Shown piece by piece: positions 44,501-59,500 of a stretch of DNA of 64,000 nucleotides. The DNA lies in the NCBI GenBank assembly GCA_963580285.1, contig OY757010.1:213188138-213252137 (forward strand), read 5' to 3'. The stretch is from Lucinisca nassula (taxonomy: Eukaryota; Mollusca; Bivalvia; Lucinida; Lucinidae). The position numbers were made by a program, and so were the translations under genes. Position 1 is the first letter of the stretch. The number at the start of each line of letters is the position of its first letter. A model generated the notes under the pieces. It searched no databases. It was not told the DNA's origin and saw only the letters and a program-made list of their open reading frames with translations.

Positions 44501-47500
44501 ATGCACAACAATCAAAACTTTATTTGTTTGAAATTCTCAGATTATCTCCCTTTCAATTAAAAATATAGCAATTTTCAAACTGTTGTTATTTCTATACCTG
44601 TCATTGAATTTTTGAAAATTCATTAAAAAGCGCTTTGTTGCCACCATTGCTGTTAGCCATGAGAGAAAATAATGTAGAACATTCATGTAGCAAGTAGTAC
44701 TACCGATTGCGATTTTCTATGGAGTTTCAATTGAAAGCAGCGGTTTCCACACACCTTCAAAGAATCGGAGGCCTATGCGTGATCGTCTGTTTTTCTTAGC
44801 AAATTGAACTAAAGTTCTACATCTTTTGTGAATAGACACACAGGGTATCTAATAATAGGTTACATGTATAAAATTTTAGAAATCTTGTGCTTAGTGTAAT
44901 TGTTTATGGTGTTAAATATCGATTTTTGTAATGATTTATTCTGCAAAATATTCAGTGACCCTTTAGGTGTTTAAAACAATAGCCCAGGCTGGCGAGTTTA
45001 CATAAACAAAAACAGTTTGCGTTTTTGTATGGAAAAATGAGTTCTCCAACCAAAATAAAGTGTAAATCAAGTTTTGCTTATTCGTTTTTTCTAAATCTGA
45101 TTATCATTGCTCTTTTCAGTTCTGTCAATAAAAAAATAAGCTATCAAGATTGTCGTTGGCAATAGAACACACACATGCTCTCAAGAGTGACGATCAGGTA
45201 TCCACATTTCGATAACACATCCATGTTACATAGTGCATTCTTTCATACCTCAAAAAAGGTTATTTTTTCTGATGAAAATCCGTGATATTTCTTTTTATTT
45301 ACACTTAAAATATTGAAGCGTTTCTAACGAGTACCAACAACAATGAGGCGGTTCTAACGGGTACCAACAACCTATGGCTTTGATCATAAATACGTAAAAC
45401 ACGAGTATTTTTTCTCCAGTTTTCTCCATATAAAGTGAGGTTTATTGTGGTGCTCTTTCCATTTACTTGTTAAGGTAATGAAGCTGTCTGAACCAAATTA
45501 ACTAGTTTCGATCCATCAGGTCTCTTTAAGTGACAATCCTATTAATGTTCAAGAGAAGGAATGGGATCGGCGATCTCAAAGAAAACATATATGAACCACA
45601 GTCTAAACATCATGTCAAGAAAAATGCGAGAACATGACACATTTTTCGCCGGATTCGATAAAAGACAATAACATGGTTATACGTAATTCACCTTTTGTTC
45701 TTTGTTCCGCATTGTTGTTACCCATGCTCTGCTACTTGGATCCTGAAATGCAAAAAACTAAGGAGTTATAATTCTTGGTATGACAGTTTTAGATGTTTGA
45801 TATTTTGTATGGCAGCTAAGTACAATATAACTTTAAATATGGCTGATTAGAACTTGTGCTACAACCTTTAGAGATTTTCTAGCTACAGATATCTTTCTAT
45901 TCTGTAGCTACACATATCACTCTCTTTAGTAAATGTTTCTATAGTTATTTTTTTTTCTATTTTATCAGTAAAATGGATGTTGTGATTATCTATTAGAATC
46001 TCCGTGTTGACGCGAGTTTAATGAATACATGCGACTTACATTTACTCTAAGAAAACTCGGTAATATATCATTAAGCCATTCAAATGTTTTTCATTATATG
46101 ACCTGCTGCTATGATCAGCCCTCATTGGCTCAAACTACACAAATCTCAAACAAATACAGTCGAACTTCAATGACTCGAACACCTTTAGGACCTCGAAAAT
46201 CTGTTCGAGTCAGGGGTAGTTCGAGCCACTGAGGGAGATTGCCAGGAGGTATACGATATACTTTTGGATATCTTTTCTGTGTTTTATAATGACAATGTAT
46301 GCTGTATGTACTCATTAGAATCGCCTCATCGAGGCGATTCTAATGAGTACACACAGCATACATATGCAAGATAAAAGACTAAAATCTTCTAAATTATCCC
46401 CCAGTATTTCTTATGTCGAGGATTTACCTAGGGGCTCAAGAACGGGTTCGACTCAGCAATGGTAAACGAGCCATCGGTGTTCGAGCCATCGAAGTTCTAC
46501 TGTATTCATCATCACGAAAAGACGCCTATATAATTTTGAACCCCTTGACCCCTACTCATATATAGTAAAACTAGGGTTAACAGGGGTAAACGTTATTTTT
46601 CTTATTTCTGCTCAAACACATAGATTGTGGGTACTCGTTAGAAACGCCTCGATGAGGCGAAGGAGGGTGTCAACAAATTTATCTTTGTTGCTTTGTCGGC
46701 CTCAAGGAAGAGTATTGAAGAAATATATGGGCTGCATGATGCTTCCAGGCAGAGCTGAATCCAACCCACACACAAGTACTGGTAAACCGCTTAAAGGATC
46801 TAAGCCTACCCAGACAAAGCGATGTGAGTGTCGGACTGACCATGCTTATAAACCCTATTGGTTTCATTGGGCGACAGGGCTTGAACTGTTATTTCATCTC
46901 AATGTCGGGTAAAAGTCCCGTAAAATTGGAAGCAACGTCTCCAAAATGAGCTTACAGTGTTGACGGGGACGTTAAACCTCAAATCAAACAAATCAAGGAA
47001 GAGTAGATTGTAGCTAGTTGTGTCACCCACTGGAAATAAAGTCTTTATTATTATTTATTATTATTATTATAACGAGTACCAACAATCTACCTTTTGAGCA
47101 GATATAAGACAAATATCGCAAGTTTTCATCTTAATTTTTTGTTGTTTGTTTTTCGACAGTTAAATTTACACTGTATTTGTGTAGGCATGTTTTCGTAAAA
47201 GTGTTTCAGTCATTGGAGTTCGACTGTATATATACCATTGCAGATGGTTATAGAAATTGTTTTTGTGTGCATGCATTCATATTTTGTTTTAACAATGGAT
47301 GCACAAAATTACAAGTTCAAATGTATCCTAGCGTAATTTTTCTCCTAACATATCAATACAACGACGCTGTGTATCGTTTGGCCTAAGTCGTTTATATATG
47401 TGCTGTATATCAGCTTTGATCAGGTCTAATCTTTTTCATGCGAATTTGATGGATAAAGCCTTCACGGATAATACAGGAAAATGGTAATGTTTACTTACAG

Positions 47501-50500
47501 TGCTAACTTTTCTGAGTACAAATGTCCCTGCACCTTTCCACTTATTCTGAGCTTGCAGAACCTTCTCAGACATATTTAATATTCTGGTACTGCTCGATCG
47601 TTCTTGTTCTCGTTTCTCCCAGCTGTTCTGAACATCTTCAACCAGAACATAATCAGCAACTTTCTCATCCACTTTACCGGCTTTCATCAAAGCCTGCAAA
47701 ATTAGACCAAACTCTACGGTACCACTTTGCCACCAATGCTGAATTTGTTACTGCAGAATTTGAGTTGGAACTGACAGGGAGGATTGAATATTCACAAATG
47801 CCAGAGCTTAGTACGATAACACACCCTTGCGACATAGTGCATTTTTTACATCTCCAATACGGCTATTTTTCTGATGAACATCTGTGATATTTTTGTTATC
47901 TATACTTCAAACATAGGTTATGGGTGCTCCTTAGAACCGCCTCATTGATAACTAGTACCCAGAACCTACGTCTTGGAGCAGAAATAAGAAACATAATGTA
48001 TACATTATGTATACGTTTTTTTACACAAAGTGGGGTTCTGTGGGTGATCATGAAGCTCCAAGTTAAAGTGCCTTTCTTCTGACTGTCCCAAGGTGATCGT
48101 TCCTTTGCAGTCATAGATGTTGTTGTAATTGTGTGTTGGTAAACGTATTGTTTTTGAGTGCCATCACGAAAACACGCCTATATAATTTTGACCCCCTTGA
48201 ACCCCACGCTATTGAAAAAGAATAGCTCAGACACCCGAGTGAACACGTTTATATAGTAAAACTGGGGTTTGCAGGGGTAAACCTTATTTTCTTATTTCTG
48301 CTCTAAAATACAGATTGTGGGTTTTTCTTATTTCTGCTCTAAAATATAGATTGTGTATCCACAATCAATATTTCGAGCAAAAATAAGAAAAATATCACGA
48401 TTTTTCATCTTAAAATTGTCATTTTTTTCGACGATAAAGGCTGTATTTGTATTGGCGTGTTTTCGTAATGGTGCGATCAAGTCTCTAACTGATTTCGGTG
48501 GCTGTGTTCGAGGCTTATGCTGGGTTACTTATTCTTTCGATTTCTGAAAGTGCATTAAATATATTTCATGACCAGAAAACCAAGCTATTGAAAAAGACTA
48601 GCTCAGACCCCCGAGTGATTTTCGATTTCAGTGAGCTTTTTAAAGTAAACATTTGCATGCTAAGAGTTACAGTTTGGATGTCTAAGATTGGACTTGGTCT
48701 TGGAAGGACGACTATGTAACATGCTATAACACTGTGATAACTTTAGATATAACATGATACATATTGTTAATTACAAAACATGGAACCAGTGTAAGCTGGT
48801 GGCTGTACCTGTTATTGGTGAGTAATATTCTTTCAATGTTGCAATCTGTGCATCTTTACTTTACCACGTTGTTTCTGCATTAGAATTGGACAGTACACGC
48901 TAACAACACCCATTGCCAAAACAGACCGATATTCAATTACACTTCACATCATATAAACAAGTCTGTGAAACGTAGATCCCTCTAAACCCCACTTTATATA
49001 GAGAAAAGTGTGGTTTACGGGGGTATAAAGTATCTGCCTTTTTTGCTTCAACATAGTATGCGGGTACTCGTTAGAACCGCCTCGATCTAACGAGCACCCA
49101 CAATCTATGTTGAAAGCAAAAATAAGTAAGATGTTATCATTTTACCCAAATTTGTCATTTCTGACACCATGTTGGACGCCATCATTTCGCACGGACAGGA
49201 TTTCCTAATGATATTATCACACAATTTTGTAACCACTGAATTACCTGTGCAATGGCGTCATACACGGAGGTATCTTGTGTGACCTTGAGAATAACATATT
49301 CAATCGGAGCTGTTACACCAAATACGCTGATGAAAAACATCCTGCGCTTCAGTTTTGTTCCTACTGGACTTACAAGCTGAAACAAAGAAGAGAATCTCAT
49401 GGCATTTTTGCAAAATTGATAAACGATATGCAAATTACATCATGTTAAGAAGTCCGTGTAATGAATGCCCCTCTAAACCCCACGTTATATATAGAAAACT
49501 GGGGGTTACGGAGAGCTCTTATTTCTGCTTCCAGACATAGGTTGTGGGTACTCGTTAAAACCACCTCAATGAGGCAGTTGTTACGAGCACCGGAGTATAA
49601 CAAAGAAAAATACTAAAAATTTCATGAGAAAAAAATGACCTTTTTGGAGGAATGGAAAAATGCACTATAACACACGGATGTATTATAATAATGTTTATTG
49701 CAAAAGAACAACATCACAAAACATTGCGTGATAACATCGTAATTAGCACGCAAAAACCTTCAGTCTCCATATTTCTCAAAACAAATTCATAGTACAGGAC
49801 AATGTAACAAAGTAATAACAAAAATATTAAAGTGTCTTTCTAAAGCTTCACTCTACAAAGACAATATGCTAGAAATGACAGCATATAACATGAATGTGAT
49901 AAAATCACAAAACACCTACATGGATGTCTTTTCCATCTTTGTCAGATAAGTCTTTGACCCTGGTGAATACTGATTTCAGGATAGCTGAGGTAGAATCGTG
50001 ACTGTATTCCTGTCTGCCACACGGCTCAAGCAACTCTTCTTCATGTTTGGAATAGATGAAAATACTGGCGAGTTCTAGAGGTTGATTGTTGATATTACGT
50101 AGCCGCACGTGTCGGTAACCTGTATGAGACATAATCTATTTAACACTTTGTAGAGAATATATTATCCCTTTCCCACTCAGATACGTGTTTTTACGTGTCT
50201 GCACGCCCCCCCCCCCATTTTAAGCCCCAGAAGCACCTAAAATCTGCATTTCTAGCCCTGAATGGTTATGTTTGCTTTAGGATTTGCTGGGCAAAACAGT
50301 GACCTGTTTTTTCGCGCGCCTCCCCACTAAAAATATTCTAAGGGGGGATTGAAGGGGGGCGTTGCCCCCCTCACATCCCGAAAAATTTTGGGTGTATGGC
50401 CCAACCGGCCGCTAAAATTTATATCTGAGGGTGCCTGGGGTCAAAAGTGCCTGAAAATTGATGCTAATAAAACATGCTGCAAACAGTGAGAATGGCCAGT

Positions 50501-53500
50501 GCCAAACACCTTAATTGTTGCCTTGACAGCTGTGTGTAGATTAAAATGTGGTCAAAAATTCATGTGAAAACACACTTTTTGCCAACTTTGAGATGCCCCC
50601 TCTTTACCATGACAACAATGATCAAGTCATTAAAGGTTGCATTTGAAAGGCTACTGCCCAATGAACATTCATACTGAGTTTGGTGTAAAACAAACCATCC
50701 ATTATGAAACAATGGCTAGTTGAAGTTGCTGTCAGGTGCAACACTGTGAAAATCAGCGAAATTCACAAAATCCCTGAGTGGTAAAGGGTTAAATAAAAAT
50801 ATTATCTAACCACTTCACATTGAACACAGGCTAATATTTGGTCCGGAAAATGTTTTCTGGTAGATGCGATTACATATACTATTCTCTACTAAACAGAGGT
50901 AAAGGCAATGCCCGGGAATTCATACAACTTCCCAACACCACCCACCTGAAAAGAAAACGGAAAGAAACACAAACGTGAAATAACTTAAACACAATGAAAA
51001 CATCACACGCGGAAAGCCAAAAGGACAGTTACTTTCCTACAAAATGACCATACAGCTATCAAAAATAATAAAAAATAAATAAAAAAAGAAAAAATTAAGC
51101 AATACATACATGCAAAGATAAACTATAACACAAGTAGGACCGCCTTGGAAAAGTCAGTAAAAAAGTGTTTCACTGGGGCGTGTCTTAAATCGATTTTAAC
51201 CTTTACCCTGCTGTAGGCGACAAGCCCTATCTTTGCAAACAGTGTAGATCCAGATCAGATGGCTTCTGAAGAAGCCATCTGATCTCGATCTACACTGTTT
51301 GGCATTTAGTTTATGAATTTGTAGCAGTAAATTACATCAAGTAATTTGATTGGTTTATAGACAGAAATGGGTGTGGCTTAATTGAATATTCAGCAGGTTA
51401 AAGGTTAAAAGGCCATAACCCTCGCCCTTGGTTCTGCCGTGGTTTAGACAAACCATTTGCTTTGTCTGCGTTAAGATATTCTAGCTCATCAGTCACTAGT
51501 GCTGCATCTCCGAAAACATAGAAATCACTACAACGACTACAGAGATGAAACAGCGATGATAACTCGACAGCATGAAATAACTGAAATGCTGGAGCAAAAG
51601 AAAACCAACAGTTAAACTCAGGTGAACCCGATCAAAGACAGAGAATCAACTACCAACCAACCGAACTATTTTTAAAGTGAGCATTTACGCTGAAACCGCC
51701 ATGGAATCTGACGCCCGACCCGCCGGATACCAATTTAAGTCACCTTAACATTATCAACCGTAACTGGTTAACTTCCAAGCATACAGTCTGTCGTATAGCA
51801 TTATTTTGAACCCAATCCTTTCATACCGAAGAATGATTTAGCGCAATATGGGACTGAAATCATTGCAATTTAAAATTAAAAAGAGAAACGATCAGAAACT
51901 GAGACAGTCAGATCCCAAATTCTTCCAACAATATCACTAGGGAAAAGAGTCGAAACATGGAGTGACGACAGTAAACAAAATGAACAACAGGTAAAAATTG
52001 TTTACAGTCGTCTTAAAATTCGGGTTCCGATAGGCCTTGTTGCAAAAGAGATTGAATCCCAATTAAATTGTGTGTACAAGATTGTTTAGGACCAAACTAG
52101 CTAGTTTCGGCCAATTTGGCCTCATCAGTAAACCTGAAACGGCCGTAGAAAAGATTTCATGATCAAAATACACGAAAGAAAGCTGTCGGTCCGGCAGGTA
52201 TCGAAGCCGAAACCAGATCCAGTGAGACACGTATCCGACCTGGCTACCGAGACCGGCGCATAATTAAAAGGAATGGATACCCATGAAATAAGTTCCTCCA
52301 CTGATACAAGGGTGACAAGTTTTGTGACTGTTCCTCTAGAATAGACATTAAATAGTAGCGAAGGCAATGATCAGTAATCGAAACAATTAACCCACAGCTC
52401 CCATCAGAGACACCAAAGGCAAAGAAACACAAACATGAAACAACAGACTCTAATGGAAACATCAATAGCGGAAAACCAAAAGGACAGTTACTTTCCCACA
52501 AAATGGCCATTTGGCTGTCCAAAACAAAATAATATAAGCGACACAAACACCCAAAGACAAACCATAACAAAAATATACCGCGACAGAAGAACCGCCTTGG
52601 AACGGTCAGTGAAACAAATTCCACTGGGGGCTAAAATCGATTTTACGTGGCCATAATCCTCGCCCTTACTTCCGTTTATCCTTTATTTGTGGAACCACAT
52701 TGATAACGGGGACCAAACAGTTTGAAAAAAGTTGCCTCCCTTGTGGGTGATGGTTTATTTGATATGAGAATAACTTCCCCGTCAACAATATTTATGTCAT
52801 TTTGTAAACGTTATTTCCAATTTTGTGGGACTTGTACCCGATATTGAGATGAAATGACATCTCAAGCCCTGTTGCCCTATGAAACCAATATGGGTTGTAA
52901 GCATGGACGGCCGACACGCACCACTTTGCCTGGGCAGGCTTAGATCCTCTTAGTCGTTTACCAGTACTCGGATGCGGTCGATTGTAGCCCATGCAGCATA
53001 TCTAATTCCCTGTAGGTGTATCTAATCCGTTGAACTGATTTATATCTAACTGCCCAATGGCTTAGTTATTTACCTGGTCTGACGCACTTTAGTGGAATCA
53101 CTCTCTGAGACACAATGTGGCTAGTTACTGTGTCTGTCACCATAAATCTAATAAAGGCTAACTCACAGTACATAACCTGAAATAAAACAAAATGTTCATA
53201 GTTTCCGACAGTGCATGTATTCTGCTTTCCACGCTATGCGATCGTATTCCTAGCATAGTGCGATCGTGGCCTAGTCATTACGCAAACACGCCTATACAAA
53301 TAAATTGCCACCTTTATCGCCGAAAAAATGAAAAATTTATGATGAAAAATTGTGATATTTTTCTTATTTCTGCTCTAAAATATACATTATTGGTACTCGT
53401 TAGAACCGCCTCGATGAGGCGGTTCTAACGAGTACCCACAATCTATATTTTAGAGCAGAAATAAGAAAATCGAGGCGGTTCTAACGAGTACCCACAATCT

Positions 53501-56500
53501 ATATTTTAGAGCAGAAATAAGAAAAATATCTTAAATATAGATTGTGGGTTCTTGTTATAAACGCCTCATCGAGGGTTCTAACGAGTACCCACAATCTATA
53601 TTTTAGAGCAGAAATAAGAAAAATTGATATTTTCCTTATTTCTGCTCTAAAATATAGATTGTGGTTACTCGTTAGAACCGCCTCATCGAGGCGGTTCTAA
53701 CGAGTACCCACAGTCTATATTTTAGAGCAGAAATAAGTAAAAAAGAAGGTATACCCCCGGAAACCACAGTTTTACTATATAAAAGTGGGGTTCAAGGGGG
53801 TTCAAATTTATATAGGCGTGTTTTCGTGATGGCATAAGAGCGCTGTTTCTTAATTGTTAAGTTTCTCACCGCTCTGGTTCGAGCGGGGTCACATGTAAGA
53901 ACGACTGCAACGGAAGGTCAGATGTTTTTTCGGGTACTCCGGTTTTTCGCCCACCTCTGATTAACAATCACCTCGATATAAGTGAAATATTCTTGAAATG
54001 GTCGTAAAACAAAAAACAAAAATCCTTTTCATGATTGATATTCAGGAAGTTACAAGTATTTTACTATTTTATTTTATCCTTTCAAACACTCATTTCAAAT
54101 CAATCGAACCGTATCATAACATTTCCATGATAAGTAAGAAATAATGTGGTTTGAGTTTTACACTCAATTAACAATTTGAGATCATATAACGAGGGGTCTT
54201 TCGTTTAAAAATAGTCATATGAAGTCTGAAGAAGCCACGGCACCAGGTTTAAGAAGGAGGAGCTTAATCACTATTCAAAGAAGGGTTCTACGAGCAGGAA
54301 GTTAAGGAGTAAAGATAGGACCTGCAGCGTGCACTAAAACCTTGCATGTGTCTAAGTGGTGCATTCGTAGAACTTTTGCTACCGATCCGCAACCAACTAG
54401 TCTGGCCAATAAAACGTGAATTTGATTTTTATTCCTGTGTTCAGAGATCATTGACAGGAATGAACAGGCACTGTCCCTGATATTTATATGTTACAGATCC
54501 TTTACAGCGGAGTGTTTACTATCACTCACACCAGTACCAAAAGTGTTCACATACTGAAGAGTTGGGATCTGATTACGTAATTGTATAAATGTTTGCGGTG
54601 TAGTAATGTTCTTGAATTTTGCAGTCAGTGTAGTGCCGCGAATATCAATTACAGGCGAAAAGGAGAATTTTTGTGAATTTCAAAAGAGAAATTCGTAAAT
54701 CTGCGAAATTTAATACCTGTGAATATGCATGAATCTGGGAAACCGCGAACATTCGTGCAAAAATAAGTACAATTACAGCTTGTAACATTCGGGAGTCTGA
54801 ACTATTGAATTCGTTTTGTTATGCCAATAATGCACGTAAAATCGATTTAAGCCCACCAGTGGAATTCGTTTCTGCTGACCGTTCCAAGGCGGTTTTTTCT
54901 GTCGCGGGTTATTGTTGTTATGGTTTGTCTTTGGGTGTTTGTGTCGCTTATATTATTTTATTTTGGATAGCCTATTGGCCATTTTGTGGGAAAGTAACTG
55001 TCCTTTTGGCTTTTCGCCATTGATGTTTCCATTAGGGTTTGTTGTTTCATGTTTGTGTTTCTTTCCCTTTGGTGTCTCTTGTGGGAGCTGTAGGTTAATT
55101 GTATCGATTCCTGATCATTGCCCCCACTTCTACTTTACTTATCATAAAGCGTAATAAGCAGCTCATACCAATAATTCTTATTTTATGTATTCACATAGAA
55201 TAAAAAACGTTTCTCGGCATCACGTGAACAAGTCCGTGAAATGAACACCCCCCTAAACCCCAATTAATATAGAGAAAACTGGGGTTTAAGGAGTGTACAT
55301 TATTTTTCTTATTTCAGCTCCAGGACATAGATTGTGGGTACTCGTATGAACCGCCTCTAACAGGCACCCTCAACCTATATCTGAAGTATAAATAAGAAAA
55401 ATATCACGGTTTTTCATCATTAGAGTAGTCATTTTGGTGATGTGAAAAAATGCACTATGTCGCACGGGTGTGTTATCTTAATTGAAAAGTCAAGAACACA
55501 GAATGCAACCATCCATTACGATAACACACCCGTGCAACATAGGGCATTTTTCACATCTCCAAAATGGCTACTTTTCTGATAAAAATGTGTGCTATTTTTC
55601 TTATTTATACTGCAAACATAGGTTGTAGGTGCTCGTTAGAACCGCCTCATTGAGGCGGTTCTAACGAGTACCCACAGCCTATGTCTTGGAGCAAAAATAA
55701 GAAAAATAACGAATACCCCCGTAAACCCCAGTTTTCTCTATATAAAGTGGGGTATAGGGGGGTCTTCATTTCACGGACTTGTTCACGTGATGTCACGCCT
55801 CCAAACGAAGAGAAAGGCTCATAAAACAGCAGAACAGAACAAAACAAAAACATTTTATGCGCTCATTACGTTAACACCTGTGCGACACAATACATTTATT
55901 CACATCTCCAAAATGGTTACTTTTCTAATGTAAGTATAGAAGCCTCAGTGGTGTAGTAGTTAACCTACTCGACTTGTAAACCAGGGGTCGCAGGATCGAT
56001 CCCGAGATTCTCCAGGCTTTCGGATGAGTCTTTAAACCGAAGTCCGGTCTCCGTATGACCCTAGCTGTTGGTGAGATGTAAAACTCAAACACTCATTCAC
56101 TCACTCACTCTAATGTAAGAATGTGATATTTTTCTTATTTTTACTGCAAACATAGGTTCTGGGTGCTCTTTGGAACCCGGAGCAGAAATAAAAAAATATT
56201 TACACCAATAAACCCCAGTTTTCTCTATATAAAGTGGGGTTTAGGGGTCTGGTAATTTCACGGACGTGTTTACGTGGTGAAAACCACAGTGGCAATTTAC
56301 AAATATAGCTTTGCAAAGGAACGAGGCCTTGGGAACCCAAAACGTTATCATTCAGTAAGTGGCAAAGTTTTGGCTATCTTAAGCTTTCATCATTATTGCC
56401 GAGAGAATGAAAACAAAACAGTTATACTGTAAACAAAACGTATCAGAGAAATGTACATTTGTGTCTCATTTCAGAAAATTAATTCAGTGACACACTTGTA

Positions 56501-59500
56501 TATTTAAGTTCAGCAAGTTGTTAAGGGAAACGGAATTGATATACTCTGTTTTCGTATGGCTAGGCTCTTGGTGAGACGGAAAACTGGCAATGTTCTTGTG
56601 AATCTTGTTCTCGAGTATTTGTTTCAAAAGAAATTTGACACAAAATAGAAGCGAAGGTCATGATCAGAAATTGATATTATTAACCCACAGCTCCCATCAC
56701 AGACAACAAAGGGAAAGAAAAATAAACATGAAACAACTAGATCCTATTGGAAACATCAATAGCGGAAAGCCAAAAGGACAGTTACTTTCCCACAAAAGTT
56801 TGCTATAACAATATCTTTAAATTAGCTTACTTGGAATGTGAAGACGTCGTTCCAGATAGGATTGAGCGAGTTACGAGATATCACTTTGGTCTTGTGTTTA
56901 GCACAGTCAACTGGAATTCCAATGATTTCAACCTCCACCTGAGTGCTAGCTGAGAAGTTGCTACACACGTATTGCCCTGATATTACCTGTAAAAGCCGAA
57001 GTTATAACGACTGGATAAAAAAGTCTTGCATAAGAATTTTGGCACCGCAAAATTCTAGTGCACACCAAATATTTAAAATAACTTACAGTTTGTAAATCTT
57101 TAAATCTACGTAGAGAAAAACACAGTTGTCTTTGTGTCGAATGGTACCATTGCAACAGCCTCCATACACCTGTGTAGTGGTATGCTTTTATCGTTTCAGG
57201 GAACTTATAGGGTGTGTTCCTAAATCATCTCACTGTCGCCAGGTTTCGATTCCGTATGCCATCATATGATAGGGATATGGTCGCTCATCGAGAGTCAGTG
57301 ATAGTAGCTTCTTATTCCCATCACGTAAGACCACAACATGCCATCATAAGCGTATTCCAGAAAGCTTAAACAAGATTGCCTGAACTTTCGCAGGAATTTG
57401 TGACCGGAGATATGCTCGACCTGGGACTAAGCAGCGTGAGGGATGTCACAACCTCTCTTTAATGGACAGCCTCTATCAAACCAAGCCAACGATTTTCAAA
57501 TTTAAATGCTAGATTCTATATTTTATCGGGATATTTCATTTAAGAAGATATTAATTGATGCGATATTACAGTTTTCATAATATATTCGAAGTTATGAACG
57601 CAGGTCGACGATGTCAGTGGTGTGCGATAGTTGTTTTTCCAGTTATCATGGCTGTTCAAAAGTAACCTCTTATTTTATTTGTTTTAAATATAATTAAAGC
57701 ATTTTGCATGTTGATTTAAAACAAAACACTTTAAGTTGCCGTTGGAAACATAGAACTCATTACGTCTTTGCTAGGTTACCATGTTATGAGTAATAGTTTT
57801 GCATGGCATAACTAAATAGTTCCTTCTATTAGTAGATATCTCCATCTGGTACTTCTAATCTCCAATGCATTTATCATAAATGGTCTAAAAGCTGAGCAGA
57901 CTAGTAAAAGTCACTATATCCTCAGTCAAATCATTCCACTTATCTATAGTTCTGATACAAAATGAGTTCATTCCAAAGGATTTTAAAGCCCTTGGCTTAA
58001 TCATTTTCTTACTATGCCCATGTACGTTTAAGTCAGCGTATTCAAACATTCAATCAGAAAATGCTTAAATCTCGGCCTTGAGGCAAGGCTTGGACGGGTG
58101 TATTATTGCCATTGTTCGTCTTTACATGTACATATTGCTAAAGGGTTTTTGGTGTAGGGTAAATTTATCGATTCCTGACAATTGCCTTTATTCTAATTTT
58201 GGTTGGCTATTATTAACTTTACAAATATACCTATCAACGTGTTACATTGACCTTAGTGTCTTTGACATGATTAAAGTACTATAAAAACCGTCGGGGTGAA
58301 TGAAAAGGTTCTTCAGAGTGTCAAATTAAAACGTTATTTCAAAGAGTGTTTAACGCAGTGCCAACGTATAATTGTAGTCTCTGACACGAAAATGCGCATA
58401 CACTTACATGAAGGGTAAGAACAGTTGTGTGCAACCCATCAAATTCTTTGTCCCAAGGATTGAAGTGGTTGTACATGACATGACTCTTGTCCCACTTTAC
58501 AGCAGGCTTTAATACATAGCCACTCTGTCCGTTTTGTTCGAACATAGCCGTGTTTAGAGCCATTGCAGTATCTGAAATAAAAACCCATACTGGTCGAATC
58601 TTATGAATAGGAAAACAAAAACAACCCAAAACGAAACTTTGTAACAATTAGTCAAAGAAACTGTCTATGGAATACATATACAAATCAACGGTTTTGGTAA
58701 TGAAAATTTGACGCAAACGAAACGGCATGAGAATTACAAACGTTACTTTGTTTCATTTTTCAGAAAACAAATAAAAGTCGTTTCTCGTCATTAAATAAAG
58801 GTTTTTTTATAAATATAGTTTCCTTCCTAAAACGTAGTGGTTAGTGGTTAAGCTACTCGCCTTGTAAACCAGGGATGCAAGATCGATCCCGGGCTTCTCC
58901 AGACTTTCAGATGAGTCTTTAAACCGAGGACCCATCTCCGCATGACCTTTGCTGTTGGTGAGACGTAAAACTCAAACCCTCACTCACTACTCTCTAAAAC
59001 GTTTGCCAAAATAGGTTCGTGTTCATTCGTGCAAATAAAACACAAGAAGGCAATGATGGCCATGGGTCGATCACCTAAGCCAAGATTTTTCACAGCTTAT
59101 ACAAGTGAAGGAATCACTGATTCAAGGAGATGTGGAGCTGATTTTTTCTCTCCATTTTTACCTTTGGAAGTCATCTTTTACATTAAAGTGGAACCTTTAT
59201 AGCAGTGCAGCAATAGACGAACATTTCTTTGAAATTACTTTTGATAGAGCCATTATACTAGATGTTAATTTAAGATTTTGCTAATTTTAGCTCTGACAGA
59301 ACAAATTTTGCCAGCTAGGATTTTGTTTGCTTGATTTACGGTTTAACGTCCCCGTCAACACCGTATAGGTCATTTTGGAGACGTTGCTTCCAGTTTTGTT
59401 GGACTTTTACCCGACATTGTGATGAAATGACATCTCAAGCCGTGTCGCCCAATGAAACCAATAGGGTTTGTAAGCATGGACAGTCCGACTCGCAACGCTT

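Noticed and set aside
47522..47887. Plus-strand 121-codon ORF
   Set aside because: It is the antisense shadow of the first-RA-domain exon of the PLCE1-like gene.
52244..52624. 126-codon ORF resembling others at 43288, 54912 and 27769
   Set aside because: The shared peptide arises because all four are copies of the same retroelement 3' UTR. Frames differ in start and stop and lack a common reading frame.
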